NCBI RefSeq assembly: GCF_900105785.1
Contig: NZ_LT629799.1
Span: 3,658,001-3,722,000, forward strand
Source of the DNA: Microlunatus sagamiharensis
Lineage (GTDB): Bacteria; Actinomycetota; Actinomycetes; Propionibacteriales; Propionibacteriaceae
Reading direction: 5' to 3'
DNA: 64,000 nt
Part shown: positions 54,031 through 63,391 of the stretch, piece after piece
Numbering within the stretch: the first letter of the stretch is position 1
Layout of the letters: each line of letters starts with the position of its first letter
Made by a program: the position numbers and the translations under genes
Notes under the pieces: model-generated
What the model saw: the letters and a program-made list of their open reading frames with translations, nothing else
Databases searched by the model: none
Told to the model about the DNA's origin: nothing

Positions 54031-54888
54031 TCATCGGACCCACCGGGCCGTGCGCCGGACGAGCAGGCTGTAGCCGGCCATGACCACGGCGACGATGACG
54101 ATCATCTCCAGCGCGAGGGCGTAGGCGAAGTTCTGGCGGCCGAGCACGACCTCGCTGGTCAGCGCGCTGCGGATCCACAGCGGGATGATCGGGCTGCCCT
54201 GGCTGACCAGGGCGGCGGCGGTCGCGTACGCGGCGAAGCTGTTCGCGAAGAGCAGCAGCAGCGAGCCGAGGAACGCCGGCGTCAGCAGCGGCAGCCCGAC
54301 GAGGCGCCAGTACTGCCACGTGGTCGCGCCGAGGTTCGAGGCCGCCTCGCGCCACTGGACGCGGACGCCGTCGAGCGCGGGCAGGAAGACGATCACCATC
54401 AGCGGGATCTGGAAGTAGGCGTAGACCAGCACGAGGCCCTTGAGGCCGAAGAGCCACACGCTGCTGGTGAGGCTGGTGCCGAGGTTCGCGTCGAGCCAGG
54501 TGGAGACCACGCCGGAGATGCCGAGCGTGGCGATGAACGCGAAGGCGAGCGTCACGCCGCCGAACTGGGCGAGGACCCCGCAGACGCTCGTCACCAGGCG
54601 GCGCAGCGCCCCGTCCGGCCTGCCGGTGACCACCGCGTACGCGACGAGGGCGCCGACCACGCCGCCGATGACGGCGGTGACGGCCGAGACGAGCACGCTG
54701 TTGAGCAGCGCGGTCAGGACGCTGGGCTCGACCAGCCCGGCCAGGTTCGTGAGGCTGGGCCGCCCGTCCTCGGCGAACGCCCCGATCACGACCGTGACCG
54801 TGGGCACGACGAGGAAGATCAGCAGGTAGACGCCGAAGGGCACCACGCCCAGCGCCGGCCGCAGCCGCGCCAGCCTCGTGCGTGCCAT
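54031..54888 (-). CDS. ABC importer permease 1
   Basis: The 285-residue permease starts with VVPFGVYLLIFLVVPTVTVV; it has a large first loop and an EAA-like motif REAASNLGATTWQYWRLVGLP. It partners the next permease. The substrate is not evident. Confidence 0.92.
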   Translation of the reverse strand: MARTRLARLRPALGVVPFGVYLLIFLVVPTVTVVIGAFAEDGRPSLTNLAGLVEPSVLTALLNSVLVSAVTAVIGGVVGALVAYAVVTGRPDGALRRLVTSVCGVLAQFGGVTLAFAFIATLGISGVVSTWLDANLGTSLTSSVWLFGLKGLVLVYAYFQIPLMVIVFLPALDGVRVQWREAASNLGATTWQYWRLVGLPLLTPAFLGSLLLLFANSFAAYATAAALVSQGSPIIPLWIRSALTSEVVLGRQNFAYALALEMIVIVAVVMAGYSLLVRRTARWVR

Positions 54889-54951
54889 CGTCTCCCCGCC
54901 TCGTCCTCGTCGTGCCCGGTCGTGCTGCTGATCACGCTCCTGCGAGCGCGG

Positions 54952-56100
54952 TCAGCTGGTGGCCTTGCTCCACTCCTTGCTGAGCACGTCCGCCGCCTTC
55001 GTGCTCTGGTCGGTGGTGAGGATCGTCGGCTCTCCGCTGACCGGCGGGAGCTTGCCGTACGCGGCGGCGTCGATCGTCCCGGCCTTCTGCATCGCGTCCG
55101 CGCGGACGGGGCGGGCGCCGCCGCCGAGGAAGAGGTTCTGGCCCTCGTCGGAGTAGAGGAACTCCTGCCACAGCCGCGCGGCAGCCGGGTGCGGGGCGTC
55201 CTTGCTGACGGCCTGGAAGTAGTAGCCGCCGACGAGCGCGTCGCTCGGCACGGTCACCTTCCAGGTGCTGATCTTGGCGCTCTCGGCCGCGTTGAGGTAG
55301 TCCCAGTCGATCACCAGCGGCGTCTGCCCGGACTCGATGGTCGCCGAGGTCGGGTCGGTGGGCAGGAAGTTGCCCGCCTTCTTGAGGTCGGCGAAGAAGT
55401 CGATGCCCGGCTGGATGTCGTCGGCCGACCCGCCGTTGGCGAGCGAGGTCATGACCACGCCGTTGAAGGCGGCGCCGGCTTGCGTCGGGTCGCCGTTCAG
55501 GGCGACCTTGCCCTTGTACTCGGGCTTGAGCAGGTCCTTCACGCCGCTCGGCGCGGGCACCTTGGCGGTGTCGTAGCCGATGGACATGTAGCCGCCGTAG
55601 TCGTTGACCCACAGCCCGGAGCTGTCCTTGAAGTTCGTGGGGATCGAGTCCCAGGTGGAGACCTGGTAGGGCGCGAACTTGGCCGTGTTGGCCAGCGCGA
55701 CGGCCTGGCCGAGGTCGAAGACGTCCGGCGCGCGGTCCGTCCCCTTCTGCTGGTCGGCCGCGTTGATCTCGTCCTGGCTCGCCGCGTCGGGCTGCGCGGA
55801 GTCGACCTTGATCCCGTACTTGCTCTCGAAGGTGGAGATGATCTGGCCGTAGTTGGCCCAGTCCGGCGGCAGCGCGATGACGTTCAGCGTGCCCTCCTTC
55901 TTGGCCGCGTCCACGAGGGCGTCCATGCCGCCCGCGCTCTGGGCCGAGGTCCACGTCGCCGCACCGCTCGTGCTCGCGGCGGGGTCCGCCGTCTTGGCCG
56001 GCGGGGCGCAGCCCGCGCCGAGCAGGGTGATGGCGCTGGCCGCGGCCACTGCGGCGGTGATCCTGCTGGTGAACCTTCTGCTGGTCCTGGTCGTACGCAT
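54952..56100 (-). CDS. Extracellular solute-binding lipoprotein
   Basis: The 382-residue protein has a basic N-terminus, hydrophobic core and lipobox LGAGC (Cys31). It then has a periplasmic-binding-protein type II fold (SBP_bac_8-like: TLNVIALPPDWANYGQIIST, PDVFDLGQAVALANT, LVIDWDYLNAAES). It delivers the ligand to the importer encoded downstream. The 225 bases upstream contain no gene and no riboswitch I can recognise. Confidence 0.92.
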   Translation of the reverse strand: MRTTRTSRRFTSRITAAVAAASAITLLGAGCAPPAKTADPAASTSGAATWTSAQSAGGMDALVDAAKKEGTLNVIALPPDWANYGQIISTFESKYGIKVDSAQPDAASQDEINAADQQKGTDRAPDVFDLGQAVALANTAKFAPYQVSTWDSIPTNFKDSSGLWVNDYGGYMSIGYDTAKVPAPSGVKDLLKPEYKGKVALNGDPTQAGAAFNGVVMTSLANGGSADDIQPGIDFFADLKKAGNFLPTDPTSATIESGQTPLVIDWDYLNAAESAKISTWKVTVPSDALVGGYYFQAVSKDAPHPAAARLWQEFLYSDEGQNLFLGGGARPVRADAMQKAGTIDAAAYGKLPPVSGEPTILTTDQSTKAADVLSKEWSKATS

Positions 56101-56325
56101 CGTTCGGCTCCGATCCCCGCCCTCGCGGGCCCTCTGGACGTGGTCCCGGCTGCCGCCCCGGAGGGTCGCGCCGCCTGTGACAGTGCTGAGGATGGCACGC
56201 CCGCGGAGGCGGGCCGAGCAGGAGCGCGGAGCGCGTCGTCCGGGGTCCGGCGCGAGGGGGCCCCGTCGACGGCTCCGAGGGCCGAAGCCGCTGGTCAGAA
56301 TTTTGTTGATCTTGGAAGGAGAACG

Positions 56326-58035
56326 TCAGGTGAACTCTCGCCGCACCCCGCCCGAGGGGGTCCGCGCGAGCATCCCGACCGCCTCCTCGAGCGTCGCGGC
56401 GGGGTGCAGCCCGAGCGCCCGGAGGTCGTCGCCGACCTCGACGGGGGAGTCGCCGCCGAGGTCCTGGTTGAGCCGCCCGCCCATGATCACGGGCCCGTCG
56501 TACGCCGTGTCGTCCAGCGCCGCGCGCAGCTCGCGCCCGACGTCCAGCGCCGCGCCGTTGTAGGTCCCCAGCACCACCGCGTCGGCGTCCTCGGCGACCG
56601 CGGCGTGCACGACCGAGGCGGGCGTCGCGCTGCTGGGCAGCAGCACGACCTCCGCCCCGGCACGCGGCAGCAGCCGCAGCAGGGCGTCCCGCACGACGTC
56701 GTGGACGTCGAGCACCGCGAGCACGACCCGGGTGCCGCGGAGGTCGGGCAGCCCGGCCGCCGGGCCGCTGAGCGCAGCGACCGTCGCGCCCACCTGCCGG
56801 GCCTTCCACGGAACCAGGTCGCCCACGGCGCGCGGCGGCGGGAGCCGGAGGCGGTCCTCCAGTCCCGTGAGCCCGAGCCGGCGCAGGGCGAGGAGCAGCT
56901 CCACCGGGTCGGCGACCGCGACGCCGTCCTCGACCAGCAGCGCCAGCGCCGCGTCCCGGAACCGCAGCCCGTACGCCGCCACCTCCCCCGCGAGCCGCTC
57001 GGCCGCGGCCCAGTCGAGCACCGGGGCGGAGCGTCGTACGTCCTCGTCGAGGTCGTGGGCCAGGAGCTGGACCGCCAGGTTCTCCGCGCCCGTCGGCACC
57101 CGCTCGGCCTCGGTGAGCGGGACCGGGTGGACGGCGTGCCCGGTCGGGCGGTGCTGCTGGGCGCCCAGGTCGACGGTGAGGTAGCGCCGCAGCACCTCCG
57201 CGTTGTGCGCGTGGTCGCCGGCCCGCATCGAGACGGTGTCGCCGTAGACCATCGAGCCGAGGTGGTCCCGGTCGTGCACGTCGTCGACGGCGAGGTGCAC
57301 GACCGCGCGGTGCCAGGGGTCGTCGACCAGGCCGCCGTAGGAGTGGGCGAGCCGGGCGCCGCAGAGGTCCTCGACGACGTGGCGCTCGAGCGCGGCCCAG
57401 CCGACGTAGGAGCCGTAGCTGCTCGCCTGCATCGCGACGCCGTCGTCGAGGTAGGAGTGCACGAGCGCCCCGCGGTCGCGCCAGGCCGCGAGCATCCCGA
57501 CCGCCCGCACCGTCGCCTCGGTGACCTGCCGGTCGTCCTGCCCGCCCGGGACCTCGAACGACCAGTACTGGCCGAGGTTGCCGATCGTCGTCACCCCGGC
57601 GGCGAGGGCCAGCCGCGCGTGCTCGGCCCCGGCCGGCGTGCCGATCATGAAGTCGCCGAGGTGCGGCTGGATCGCTGCCGCCTCGCCGAGGCCCGACCAC
57701 TCCTCGGGCCGCAGCGCCGGGCCGGTCTCCTTGTGCACGCGGCCGCGCGCCGACTCCTCCACGCTCATCGCCCGCGACAGCGTCAGCCCGAAGCGGTCGC
57801 ACACCGCACCGCGCTCGGCCAGCCCGGCCTCGATCTCCCGCAGCGCCGCGGCGGTCGTCGGCCAGTCGGTCGAGCCGACGTGGGCGTGGAAGGTGGTCCG
57901 CCCGTCCCGGCGGGCGCGGAGCTTGACCTCCGCCTCGCTGAGCGCGCCCTCGCGGCGCAGGTACGCCGTCCGGTGGATCGCCGTCGGGGCGGCGGCCCGC
58001 CCGGCGGCCAGGACCTCCGCGCCGCGGGTCCTCAC
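56326..58035 (-). CDS. Cobalamin-binding mutase-like protein (GlmE-like barrel plus B12-binding domain)
   Basis: The 569-residue protein ends in a B12-binding domain of about 125 residues: VVLAVLDVHDVVRDALLRLL keeps the Asp and cobalt-ligating His of DxHxxG but not the Gly, and VIMGGRLNQ supplies the GG. The first 400 residues (GTPAGAEHARLALAAGVTTI, GNLGQYWSFEVPGG, DDGVAMQASSYGSYVGWAAL) look like a TIM barrel distantly reminiscent of methylaspartate mutase epsilon. The substrate is unknown. GTG 58035 overlaps the TetR stop (GTGA), and an ABC importer follows on the same strand. Confidence 0.7.
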   Translation of the reverse strand: MRTRGAEVLAAGRAAAPTAIHRTAYLRREGALSEAEVKLRARRDGRTTFHAHVGSTDWPTTAAALREIEAGLAERGAVCDRFGLTLSRAMSVEESARGRVHKETGPALRPEEWSGLGEAAAIQPHLGDFMIGTPAGAEHARLALAAGVTTIGNLGQYWSFEVPGGQDDRQVTEATVRAVGMLAAWRDRGALVHSYLDDGVAMQASSYGSYVGWAALERHVVEDLCGARLAHSYGGLVDDPWHRAVVHLAVDDVHDRDHLGSMVYGDTVSMRAGDHAHNAEVLRRYLTVDLGAQQHRPTGHAVHPVPLTEAERVPTGAENLAVQLLAHDLDEDVRRSAPVLDWAAAERLAGEVAAYGLRFRDAALALLVEDGVAVADPVELLLALRRLGLTGLEDRLRLPPPRAVGDLVPWKARQVGATVAALSGPAAGLPDLRGTRVVLAVLDVHDVVRDALLRLLPRAGAEVVLLPSSATPASVVHAAVAEDADAVVLGTYNGAALDVGRELRAALDDTAYDGPVIMGGRLNQDLGGDSPVEVGDDLRALGLHPAATLEEAVGMLARTPSGGVRREFT

Positions 58036-58784
58036 CCGCCGGCCCCGACGACGCGGTCGAGCCACTCCACGAGCACGCCGCGCTCGGCGTCGGTGAGGAC
58101 CTCGAGCCGGGGCGCCAGGGCCCGCAGCGCGACGGCGTGCGCGGTGGCCGTCCGGCCGCTGGCGTCGGCGTCGGCGTGGGCGTGGGCGTCGGCCTCGGGG
58201 TCGGCGGGCACGAGGACCTGGGCGAGGACGGCGTCGAGCATCCGCTCGGCGAGGGCCGGGTCGCGGCGGGCCGGCGGGGTCGCGAGCAGGAGCTGGATGG
58301 TTCCCTGCCCGGCGGCCTGCACCATCGCGACGGCGGTCGCCTCGCCCACCCGCAGCCGGCCGGTGGCCGCCAGCCGGTGCACCCGGGACTCCAGGACGCG
58401 CAGCCCGGCCTGCGCCGCCGGCGAGCCGACGACGCGGTCGGGGTCGCTGAGCAGCCGGAACAGCCCTGGGTTGGCCAGGCCGAAGTCGACCTGCGCCCGC
58501 CAGCTCGCGCGGAAGTCCTCGAGCGGGTCGGTGCCCGCCTCGCTGGACGCCCGCTCGTGCTCGGCCTTGGCGCGGACGAACGCGGCCATCACGTGCTCCG
58601 CCACGGCCTCCAACAGACCGTCCTTGTCGCCGAACAGCCGGTAGATGGTCGGCGCCTGCACGCCGGCCTCGGCCGCGACCGCCCGGGTGGTCACGGCGCC
58701 CGGGCCCGCGCCCTGCAGGAGCTGGGCGGCGACCTCGACGATGCGCGACCGGGTCGCGTCGCGCCCGCTCACCCCCTCGCTCAC
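58032..58784 (-). CDS. TetR-family regulator
   Basis: The 250-residue protein has an N-terminal HTH (RSRIVEVAAQLLQGAGPGAV ... AGVQAPTIYRLFGDKDGLLEAV), an alpha-helical ligand domain, and an odd DPEADAHAHADADASG segment near residue 200 that could bind metal. It is coupled to the B12-binding protein gene and divergent from an NmrA-type gene, so it may control both directions. Confidence 0.9.
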   Translation of the reverse strand: MSEGVSGRDATRSRIVEVAAQLLQGAGPGAVTTRAVAAEAGVQAPTIYRLFGDKDGLLEAVAEHVMAAFVRAKAEHERASSEAGTDPLEDFRASWRAQVDFGLANPGLFRLLSDPDRVVGSPAAQAGLRVLESRVHRLAATGRLRVGEATAVAMVQAAGQGTIQLLLATPPARRDPALAERMLDAVLAQVLVPADPEADAHAHADADASGRTATAHAVALRALAPRLEVLTDAERGVLVEWLDRVVGAGG

Positions 58785-58866
58785 GGACCGATGCTAACGA
58801 ACTCTTGCTATCGCCGTGTTTCCGACGCTACTGTCGTTCTGATTCCACTGCTACCAAGGAGTTCGC

Positions 58867-59712
58867 ATGATCGTCATCACCGGTGCGACCGGCGCGCTGA
58901 ACGGCGCCACCGCCGACCACCTGCTCGACCGCCTCCCCGCCTCCGAGGTCGTCGTCGCCGTGCGCGACCCGGCACGCGCGGGCCGCTTCGCCGAGCGCGG
59001 GGTGGAGGTCCGTCGCGCCGACTACGCCGACCCCGCCTCGCTCCCGGACGCCTTCGCCGGCGCCGACCAGCTGCTGCTCGTCTCGTCCAGCGACCCGTTC
59101 GCCGACGCCGTCGCGCTGCACGGGACCGCGGTCGACGCGGCCGTCCGGGCCGGGGTCGGCCGGGTCCTCTACACCAGCCACCAGGGCGCGCACCCCGACA
59201 GCCCCTTCTTCCCGGCGCGCGACCACGCCGCGACCGAGGCGCTGCTCGCGGCGTCGGGCCTGCCCTGGACCTCGCTGCGCAACGGCTTCTACGCCCACAG
59301 CCTCGGCTGGCTCCTCGGCCCCTGGCGCGAGACCGGCGTCATCACGGTCCCAGGGGACGGCCCGGTCTCCTGGACCGCGCGCGAGGACGCCGCCGAGGCG
59401 GCCGCGGCCGTCCTGCTCGCCGACGGCGCGTACGAGGGGCCGGTGACGCTCACCGCGCCGGAGGCGCCGACGTTCGTCGACGTGGCAGCGGCCGCGTCCG
59501 ACCTGGTCGGCCGTCCGGTCCGGCTCGAGGTGGTCGACCCCGAGGAGTGGGTGGCCCGCCAGGTCGCGGCCGGCGCACCCGAGCCCCAGGCCCGCTTCAC
59601 CCTCGGCCTGTACGCCGCCGCGGCCGGCGGCTACTTCGCCGGCACCGACGCCCTGCTCGGCGAGCTCCTCGGCCGCGAGCCGCGCGGGTTCCGTGAGGTG
59701 CTCGCGGGCTGA
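58867..59712 (+). CDS. NmrA/QOR2-like NAD(P)-binding reductase
   Basis: The 281-residue atypical SDR has the start MIVITGATGALNGATADHLL (GxxGxxG-like), VVVAVRDPARAGRF, VLYTSHQGAHPDSPF and SLRNGFYAHSLGW. It resembles YtfG quinone oxidoreductase 2. AAGGAG precedes ATG 58867. It is divergent from the TetR gene with an 82-base gap. Confidence 0.87.
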   Translation: MIVITGATGALNGATADHLLDRLPASEVVVAVRDPARAGRFAERGVEVRRADYADPASLPDAFAGADQLLLVSSSDPFADAVALHGTAVDAAVRAGVGRVLYTSHQGAHPDSPFFPARDHAATEALLAASGLPWTSLRNGFYAHSLGWLLGPWRETGVITVPGDGPVSWTAREDAAEAAAAVLLADGAYEGPVTLTAPEAPTFVDVAAAASDLVGRPVRLEVVDPEEWVARQVAAGAPEPQARFTLGLYAAAAGGYFAGTDALLGELLGREPRGFREVLAG

Positions 59713-59735
59713 TCTCTCGGCTCAGGGCCGGCGGC

Positions 59736-62045
59736 TCAGGGGGCCAGCGGACGGAACCGACGCAGCCGCAGGCTGTTGCCGACGACGAACAGCGAGCTGA
59801 ACGCCATCGCCGCGCCGGCGAGGACCGGGTTGGCGAAGCCGAGCGCGGCCAGCGGCAGGGCCGCGACGTTGTAGGCGAAGGCCCAGAAGAGGTTGCCGCG
59901 GATGGTGCGCAGGGTCGCGCGGGACAGGCGGACGGCGTCGGCGGCCTGGCGCAGGTCGCCGCGGACCAGCGTGAGGTCCGCGGCCTCGATGGCCGCGTCG
60001 GTCCCCGTGCCCATCGCGACGCCGAGGTCGGCCTGGGCGAGGGCGGCGGCGTCGTTCACGCCGTCGCCGACCATGGCCACCCGGTGGCCCTCGGCCTGCA
60101 GCCGGCGGACCGCGTCGACCTTGCCCTCCGGGCGGACGTCCGCGACGACCTGGTCGATGCCGACCTCGGCGGCCACGGCCTCGGCCGTGGCCGCGGTGTC
60201 GCCGGTGAGCAGCACCGGGCGCAGCCCGAGGTCGTGCAGGCGGCGGACCGCGTCGGCCGAGGTGGGCTTGACCGTGTCGGCCACGGAGACGACGCCCCGG
60301 GCCTGCCCGGCCCACCCGACGAGCACGGCGGTGCGTCCGAGCTCCTGCTCGCCCGCCAGGACGGCAGCGAGCGCGGCGCCCACGGCCAGGCCCTCGGTGC
60401 CCAGCAGGTCCGGGCGGCCGACGACCACGGTGCCGACGCCCTCGACCTCGGCGACGACCCCGAGCCCCGCGGGCTCCCGGAGCGCGGTGGCGTGGCCCAA
60501 CGGACCTGCGCCCGCCGCGTACGCGGCCACGGCCTGCGCGACCGGGTGCGACGACCCGGACTCCGCGGTCCCGGCCAGGCGGACGAGCTCGGCCTCGTCC
60601 ACGCCGTCGGCCGTGTGCACGGCCGTGACGGCCATCCGTCCCTCCGTGACCGTGCCGGTCTTGTCGAGCAGGACGACGTCGACGTCGCGGGTGGCCTCGA
60701 GGACCTCGGGGCCCTTGATGACGATGCCGAGCTGGGCCCCGCGGCCGGTGCCGACGAGCAGGGCCGTCGGCGTGGCCAGCCCGAGCGCGCAGGGGCAGGA
60801 GATGATCAGCACGGCCACGGCGGCGGTGAGGGCGAAGGAGGCCCCCGCGCCGGCGAGGAGCCACGCGACGAGCACCACGACCGCGAGCCCGATGACGACG
60901 GGCACGAAGACCCCCGACACGCGGTCGGCCAGCCGCTGGACGGCCGCCTTGCCGCTCTGGGCCTCGCTGACCATCCGGGCCAGGCGGGCGAGCTGGGTGC
61001 CGGCGCCGACGGCGGTCGCCTCGACCAGGAGTCGTCCGGAGGTGTTGACGCACCCGCCGACCACGGCGTCGCCGGGGCCGACCTCGACCGGGACGGACTC
61101 GCCGGTGACCGTGGAGGCGTCGACGGCGCTGTGGCCCTCGAGCACGGTGCCGTCGGTGGGGACCGTGCTCCCGGGGGCGACGACGACCCGGTCGCCCACG
61201 ACGAGGCGGGCGACCGGGAGCGTGACCTCGCGCCCGTCCCTCAGCACCCGGGCCTCGCGGGCCCCCAGCGCGAGCAGGGCCCGCAGCGCCGCGCCGGAGC
61301 TGCGGCGCGCCCGGGCCTCGAGCCAGCGCCCGACGAGCAGGAAGACGGTGATCGCCGCGGCGGCCTCGAGGTAGGGCTCGGCCATCCCGGTGTGGCGCTC
61401 GATGCGCAGCGTGAAGGCGTGGCGGTAGCCGAGGTCGCCGGCCGGGCCCGACAGCGCGTACGCCGACCAGCCCAGCGCGGCCAGCGTGCCGAGCGAGATG
61501 AGCGTGTCCATGGTCGCCGCGCCGTGGCGCAGGTTGACCGCGGCGGAGCGGTGGAAGGGCCAGCCCGCGCCGAGCACCACGACGGCGGTGAGCACCAGCG
61601 CGACCCACTGCCAGCCGGGCACCTGGAGCACCGGGACCATGGAGACGGCGACGACGGGCACGCCGAGGACCACGGCGAGCAGCGCCCGGACGCGGAGGCG
61701 GCGCTCGGTGGCGTCGCCCTCGTCCTCGTCGGCGGGCTCGGCGTCGGGTTCCACGACCGACGCTCCGTAGCCGGTCTTCTCCACCGTGGCGAGCAGATCG
61801 GCGACGGTCGTCCCGACCGGCGCCTCGACGTGGGCGCGCTCGGTGGCGAGGTTCACCGAGGCGACGACGCCCGGCAGCTTGTTGAGCTTGCGCTCGACCC
61901 GGCTCGCGCACGAGGCGCAGGTCATCCCGGTGATGTCGAGGTCGACGACCGACCCCTCCGACCTGACCGCCCCGCCGCCCGTGACGGCCCTACGGGCGCT
62001 CACCGCCGGGTCGGCGACCTCCGCCCGGGCGTCGGGGCGGGGCAT
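59736..62045 (-). CDS. copA: Copper-exporting P-type ATPase
   Basis: The 769-residue P1B-ATPase has an N-terminal metal-binding domain GMTCASCASRVERKL, the membrane CPC (IISCPCALGLATP), phosphorylation site LLDKTGTVTEG, SSHPVAQAVAAY and MVGDGVNDAAAL. These mark Cu(I) export. It is encoded with copZ 1 base upstream and csoR beyond, in one copper-responsive unit. Confidence 0.95.
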   Translation of the reverse strand: MPRPDARAEVADPAVSARRAVTGGGAVRSEGSVVDLDITGMTCASCASRVERKLNKLPGVVASVNLATERAHVEAPVGTTVADLLATVEKTGYGASVVEPDAEPADEDEGDATERRLRVRALLAVVLGVPVVAVSMVPVLQVPGWQWVALVLTAVVVLGAGWPFHRSAAVNLRHGAATMDTLISLGTLAALGWSAYALSGPAGDLGYRHAFTLRIERHTGMAEPYLEAAAAITVFLLVGRWLEARARRSSGAALRALLALGAREARVLRDGREVTLPVARLVVGDRVVVAPGSTVPTDGTVLEGHSAVDASTVTGESVPVEVGPGDAVVGGCVNTSGRLLVEATAVGAGTQLARLARMVSEAQSGKAAVQRLADRVSGVFVPVVIGLAVVVLVAWLLAGAGASFALTAAVAVLIISCPCALGLATPTALLVGTGRGAQLGIVIKGPEVLEATRDVDVVLLDKTGTVTEGRMAVTAVHTADGVDEAELVRLAGTAESGSSHPVAQAVAAYAAGAGPLGHATALREPAGLGVVAEVEGVGTVVVGRPDLLGTEGLAVGAALAAVLAGEQELGRTAVLVGWAGQARGVVSVADTVKPTSADAVRRLHDLGLRPVLLTGDTAATAEAVAAEVGIDQVVADVRPEGKVDAVRRLQAEGHRVAMVGDGVNDAAALAQADLGVAMGTGTDAAIEAADLTLVRGDLRQAADAVRLSRATLRTIRGNLFWAFAYNVAALPLAALGFANPVLAGAAMAFSSLFVVGNSLRLRRFRPLAP

Positions 62046-62046
62046 C

Positions 62047-62259
62047 TCAGCGGCTGCCGAGGGTGTAGCCGGCCTCGTCGACGGCGGCGCTCAGCGCGTC
62101 GAAGTCGATCGGGTCCTCGCTCGTCACGGTCATCGTGCCGCCGTCGAGGTGGACGGTGACCTCACGGACGCCGGGGACCGCGAGCACCTCCTCGCTGACG
62201 GCCTGGGTGCAGTGCTCGCAGGTCATGCCGGCGACGACGTAGTCCTGGGTGGTGGTCAT
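62047..62259 (-). CDS. copZ: Copper chaperone CopZ (heavy-metal-associated domain)
   Basis: The 70-residue HMA domain has GMTCEHCTQAVSEEVLAVPG and a C-terminal AVDEAGYTL. It passes Cu(I) to CopA. ATG 62259 begins MTTTQDYVVAGMTC; a longer frame upstream is not supported by family length. Confidence 0.95.
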   Translation of the reverse strand: MTTTQDYVVAGMTCEHCTQAVSEEVLAVPGVREVTVHLDGGTMTVTSEDPIDFDALSAAVDEAGYTLGSR

Positions 62260-62341
62260 GCGGGGCTCCTGGTGCGGGTGGGGTGGGGACGGCTGACGTG
62301 GGTGGGCGACGGGGTGGCTGTGGACGACCGGAAACGCGTCC

Positions 62342-62644
62342 TCAGGAACGGACCAGCCGGGCGATGGCGTCCGCGGCCTCCTTGACCTTGGCGTCCGCCT
62401 CGGGCCCACCCGTGCGGGCGGCCTCCACGACGCAGTGGCCGAGGTGGTCGTTGACGAGGCCGAGCGCGACCGACTGGAGGGCGCTGGTCATGGCCGACAC
62501 CTGGGTGAGGATGTCGATGCAGTACTTGTCGTCCTCGACCATCTTCTGCAGGCCGCGCGCCTGCCCCTCGATGCGCCGCAGCCGGCGGAGGTAGTCCTCC
62601 TTGCCGCCCGCGTAACCCCTGGTCGGCGCAGCTGCCCCGGTCAT
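62342..62644 (-). CDS. csoR: Copper-sensing repressor CsoR
   Basis: The 100-residue all-helical repressor has YLRRLRRIEGQARGLQKMV and the Cu(I)-binding Cys-His-Cys set (DKYCIDIL, then NDHLGHC). Copper binding releases the operator found directly upstream. ATG 62644 is chosen by family length. It controls copZ-copA downstream. Confidence 0.95.
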   Translation of the reverse strand: MTGAAAPTRGYAGGKEDYLRRLRRIEGQARGLQKMVEDDKYCIDILTQVSAMTSALQSVALGLVNDHLGHCVVEAARTGGPEADAKVKEAADAIARLVRS

Positions 62645-62663
62645 CGTCGCTCCTGTCGTCTGG

Positions 62664-62678
62664 TACCCCCCCAGGGTA
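62664..62678. promoter_or_regulatory. CsoR operator
   Basis: TACCCCCCCAGGGTA, 19 bases upstream of csoR, is the GC-rich palindrome (TACCC...GGGTA) known for CsoR operators. Confidence 0.85.
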
Positions 62679-63058
62679 TGCCCCGGCTCAAGCGGGCCGC
62701 GCCGGGACACCTGCCGGGTCGGGGTGCGGCGTCGTCCGGACAAAGCTCCGGGGCCCACCCGGCGCGCCGGTGTCGGTGCCGGTCGGCGCGTGCCGGAGAT
62801 CCCTCGACGACCGGTGCGGAGCCGGTGCGTGCGCCTGACCCCTACCTGAACGTGTTCTCAGGAAGTGCGGCCCGACGGTGGAAAACGTGTGGGGACGACG
62901 GGGTCCGTAGCGCCTCGTCGGTGCCGTGTCAACGTCAGGTAGCGGTCATGCCGGTCCTGGTCAGACGCGGGTCAGGAACTTTTCCTCCACGGCCTGGTCA
63001 TAACGTCTTCCCTGGTCAGACGGCACTTGTCTGCCTCGTCCCCCGGTGATCCCCAGGC

Positions 63059-63135
63059 TTGTCCCCAAGCTGTGCACACGCTCTCAGCGTGTCCTGCACA
63101 GGGGCCACCCGGTTGTCCACAGAGGTTGGGGACAA
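63059..63135. promoter_or_regulatory. DnaA-box cluster and hairpin upstream of dnaB
   Basis: The 747-base gap 62645-63391 has no gene. It contains TTGTCCCCA (63059-63067), a perfect DnaA box TTGTCCACA (63113-63121) and TGGGGACAA (63127-63135). Between them is a hairpin ACACGCT-CTC-AGCGTGT (63076-63092), extended by CTGTGC/GCACAG. CTGGTCAGACG is repeated at 62957 and 63012. It may be a DnaA-controlled promoter or a DnaA-binding reservoir. Confidence 0.5.
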
Positions 63136-63391
63136 GCGTGTGGTCCTCACAGGCGCAGGCGCGTACGTTCTGCTGATCCCCCGCCGCGGCGGGTCGGCCA
63201 GGAGTGGTCGGGACAGCGCGCTGTGTCGGTGCCGGGGTCCTCCTGACGGAGCGGGAAAACTGTCAGCGGGGCCTCCTACCGTCGTCCCGTCTGCACGTGG
63301 AGACCCGTCGGCGGAGCCGTGCGCAGACGTCGGCCCGGGGGCAGCAGCCCTGCGGGTCGTGGGGCGTGACGAGGATGAAGGAGCGTGGCCG

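Noticed and set aside
56101..56325. A riboswitch ahead of the solute-binding lipoprotein gene
   Set aside because: I looked for cobalamin, TPP, glycine and SAM blocks on the minus strand and found none; the region has only GC-rich stems.
53635..58644. A 1669-codon open frame on the plus strand
   Set aside because: It is antisense to five well-supported minus-strand genes (permeases, lipoprotein, B12-binding protein, TetR). Its product is Arg/Pro/Val-rich low complexity without domains; such frames arise from extreme GC content.
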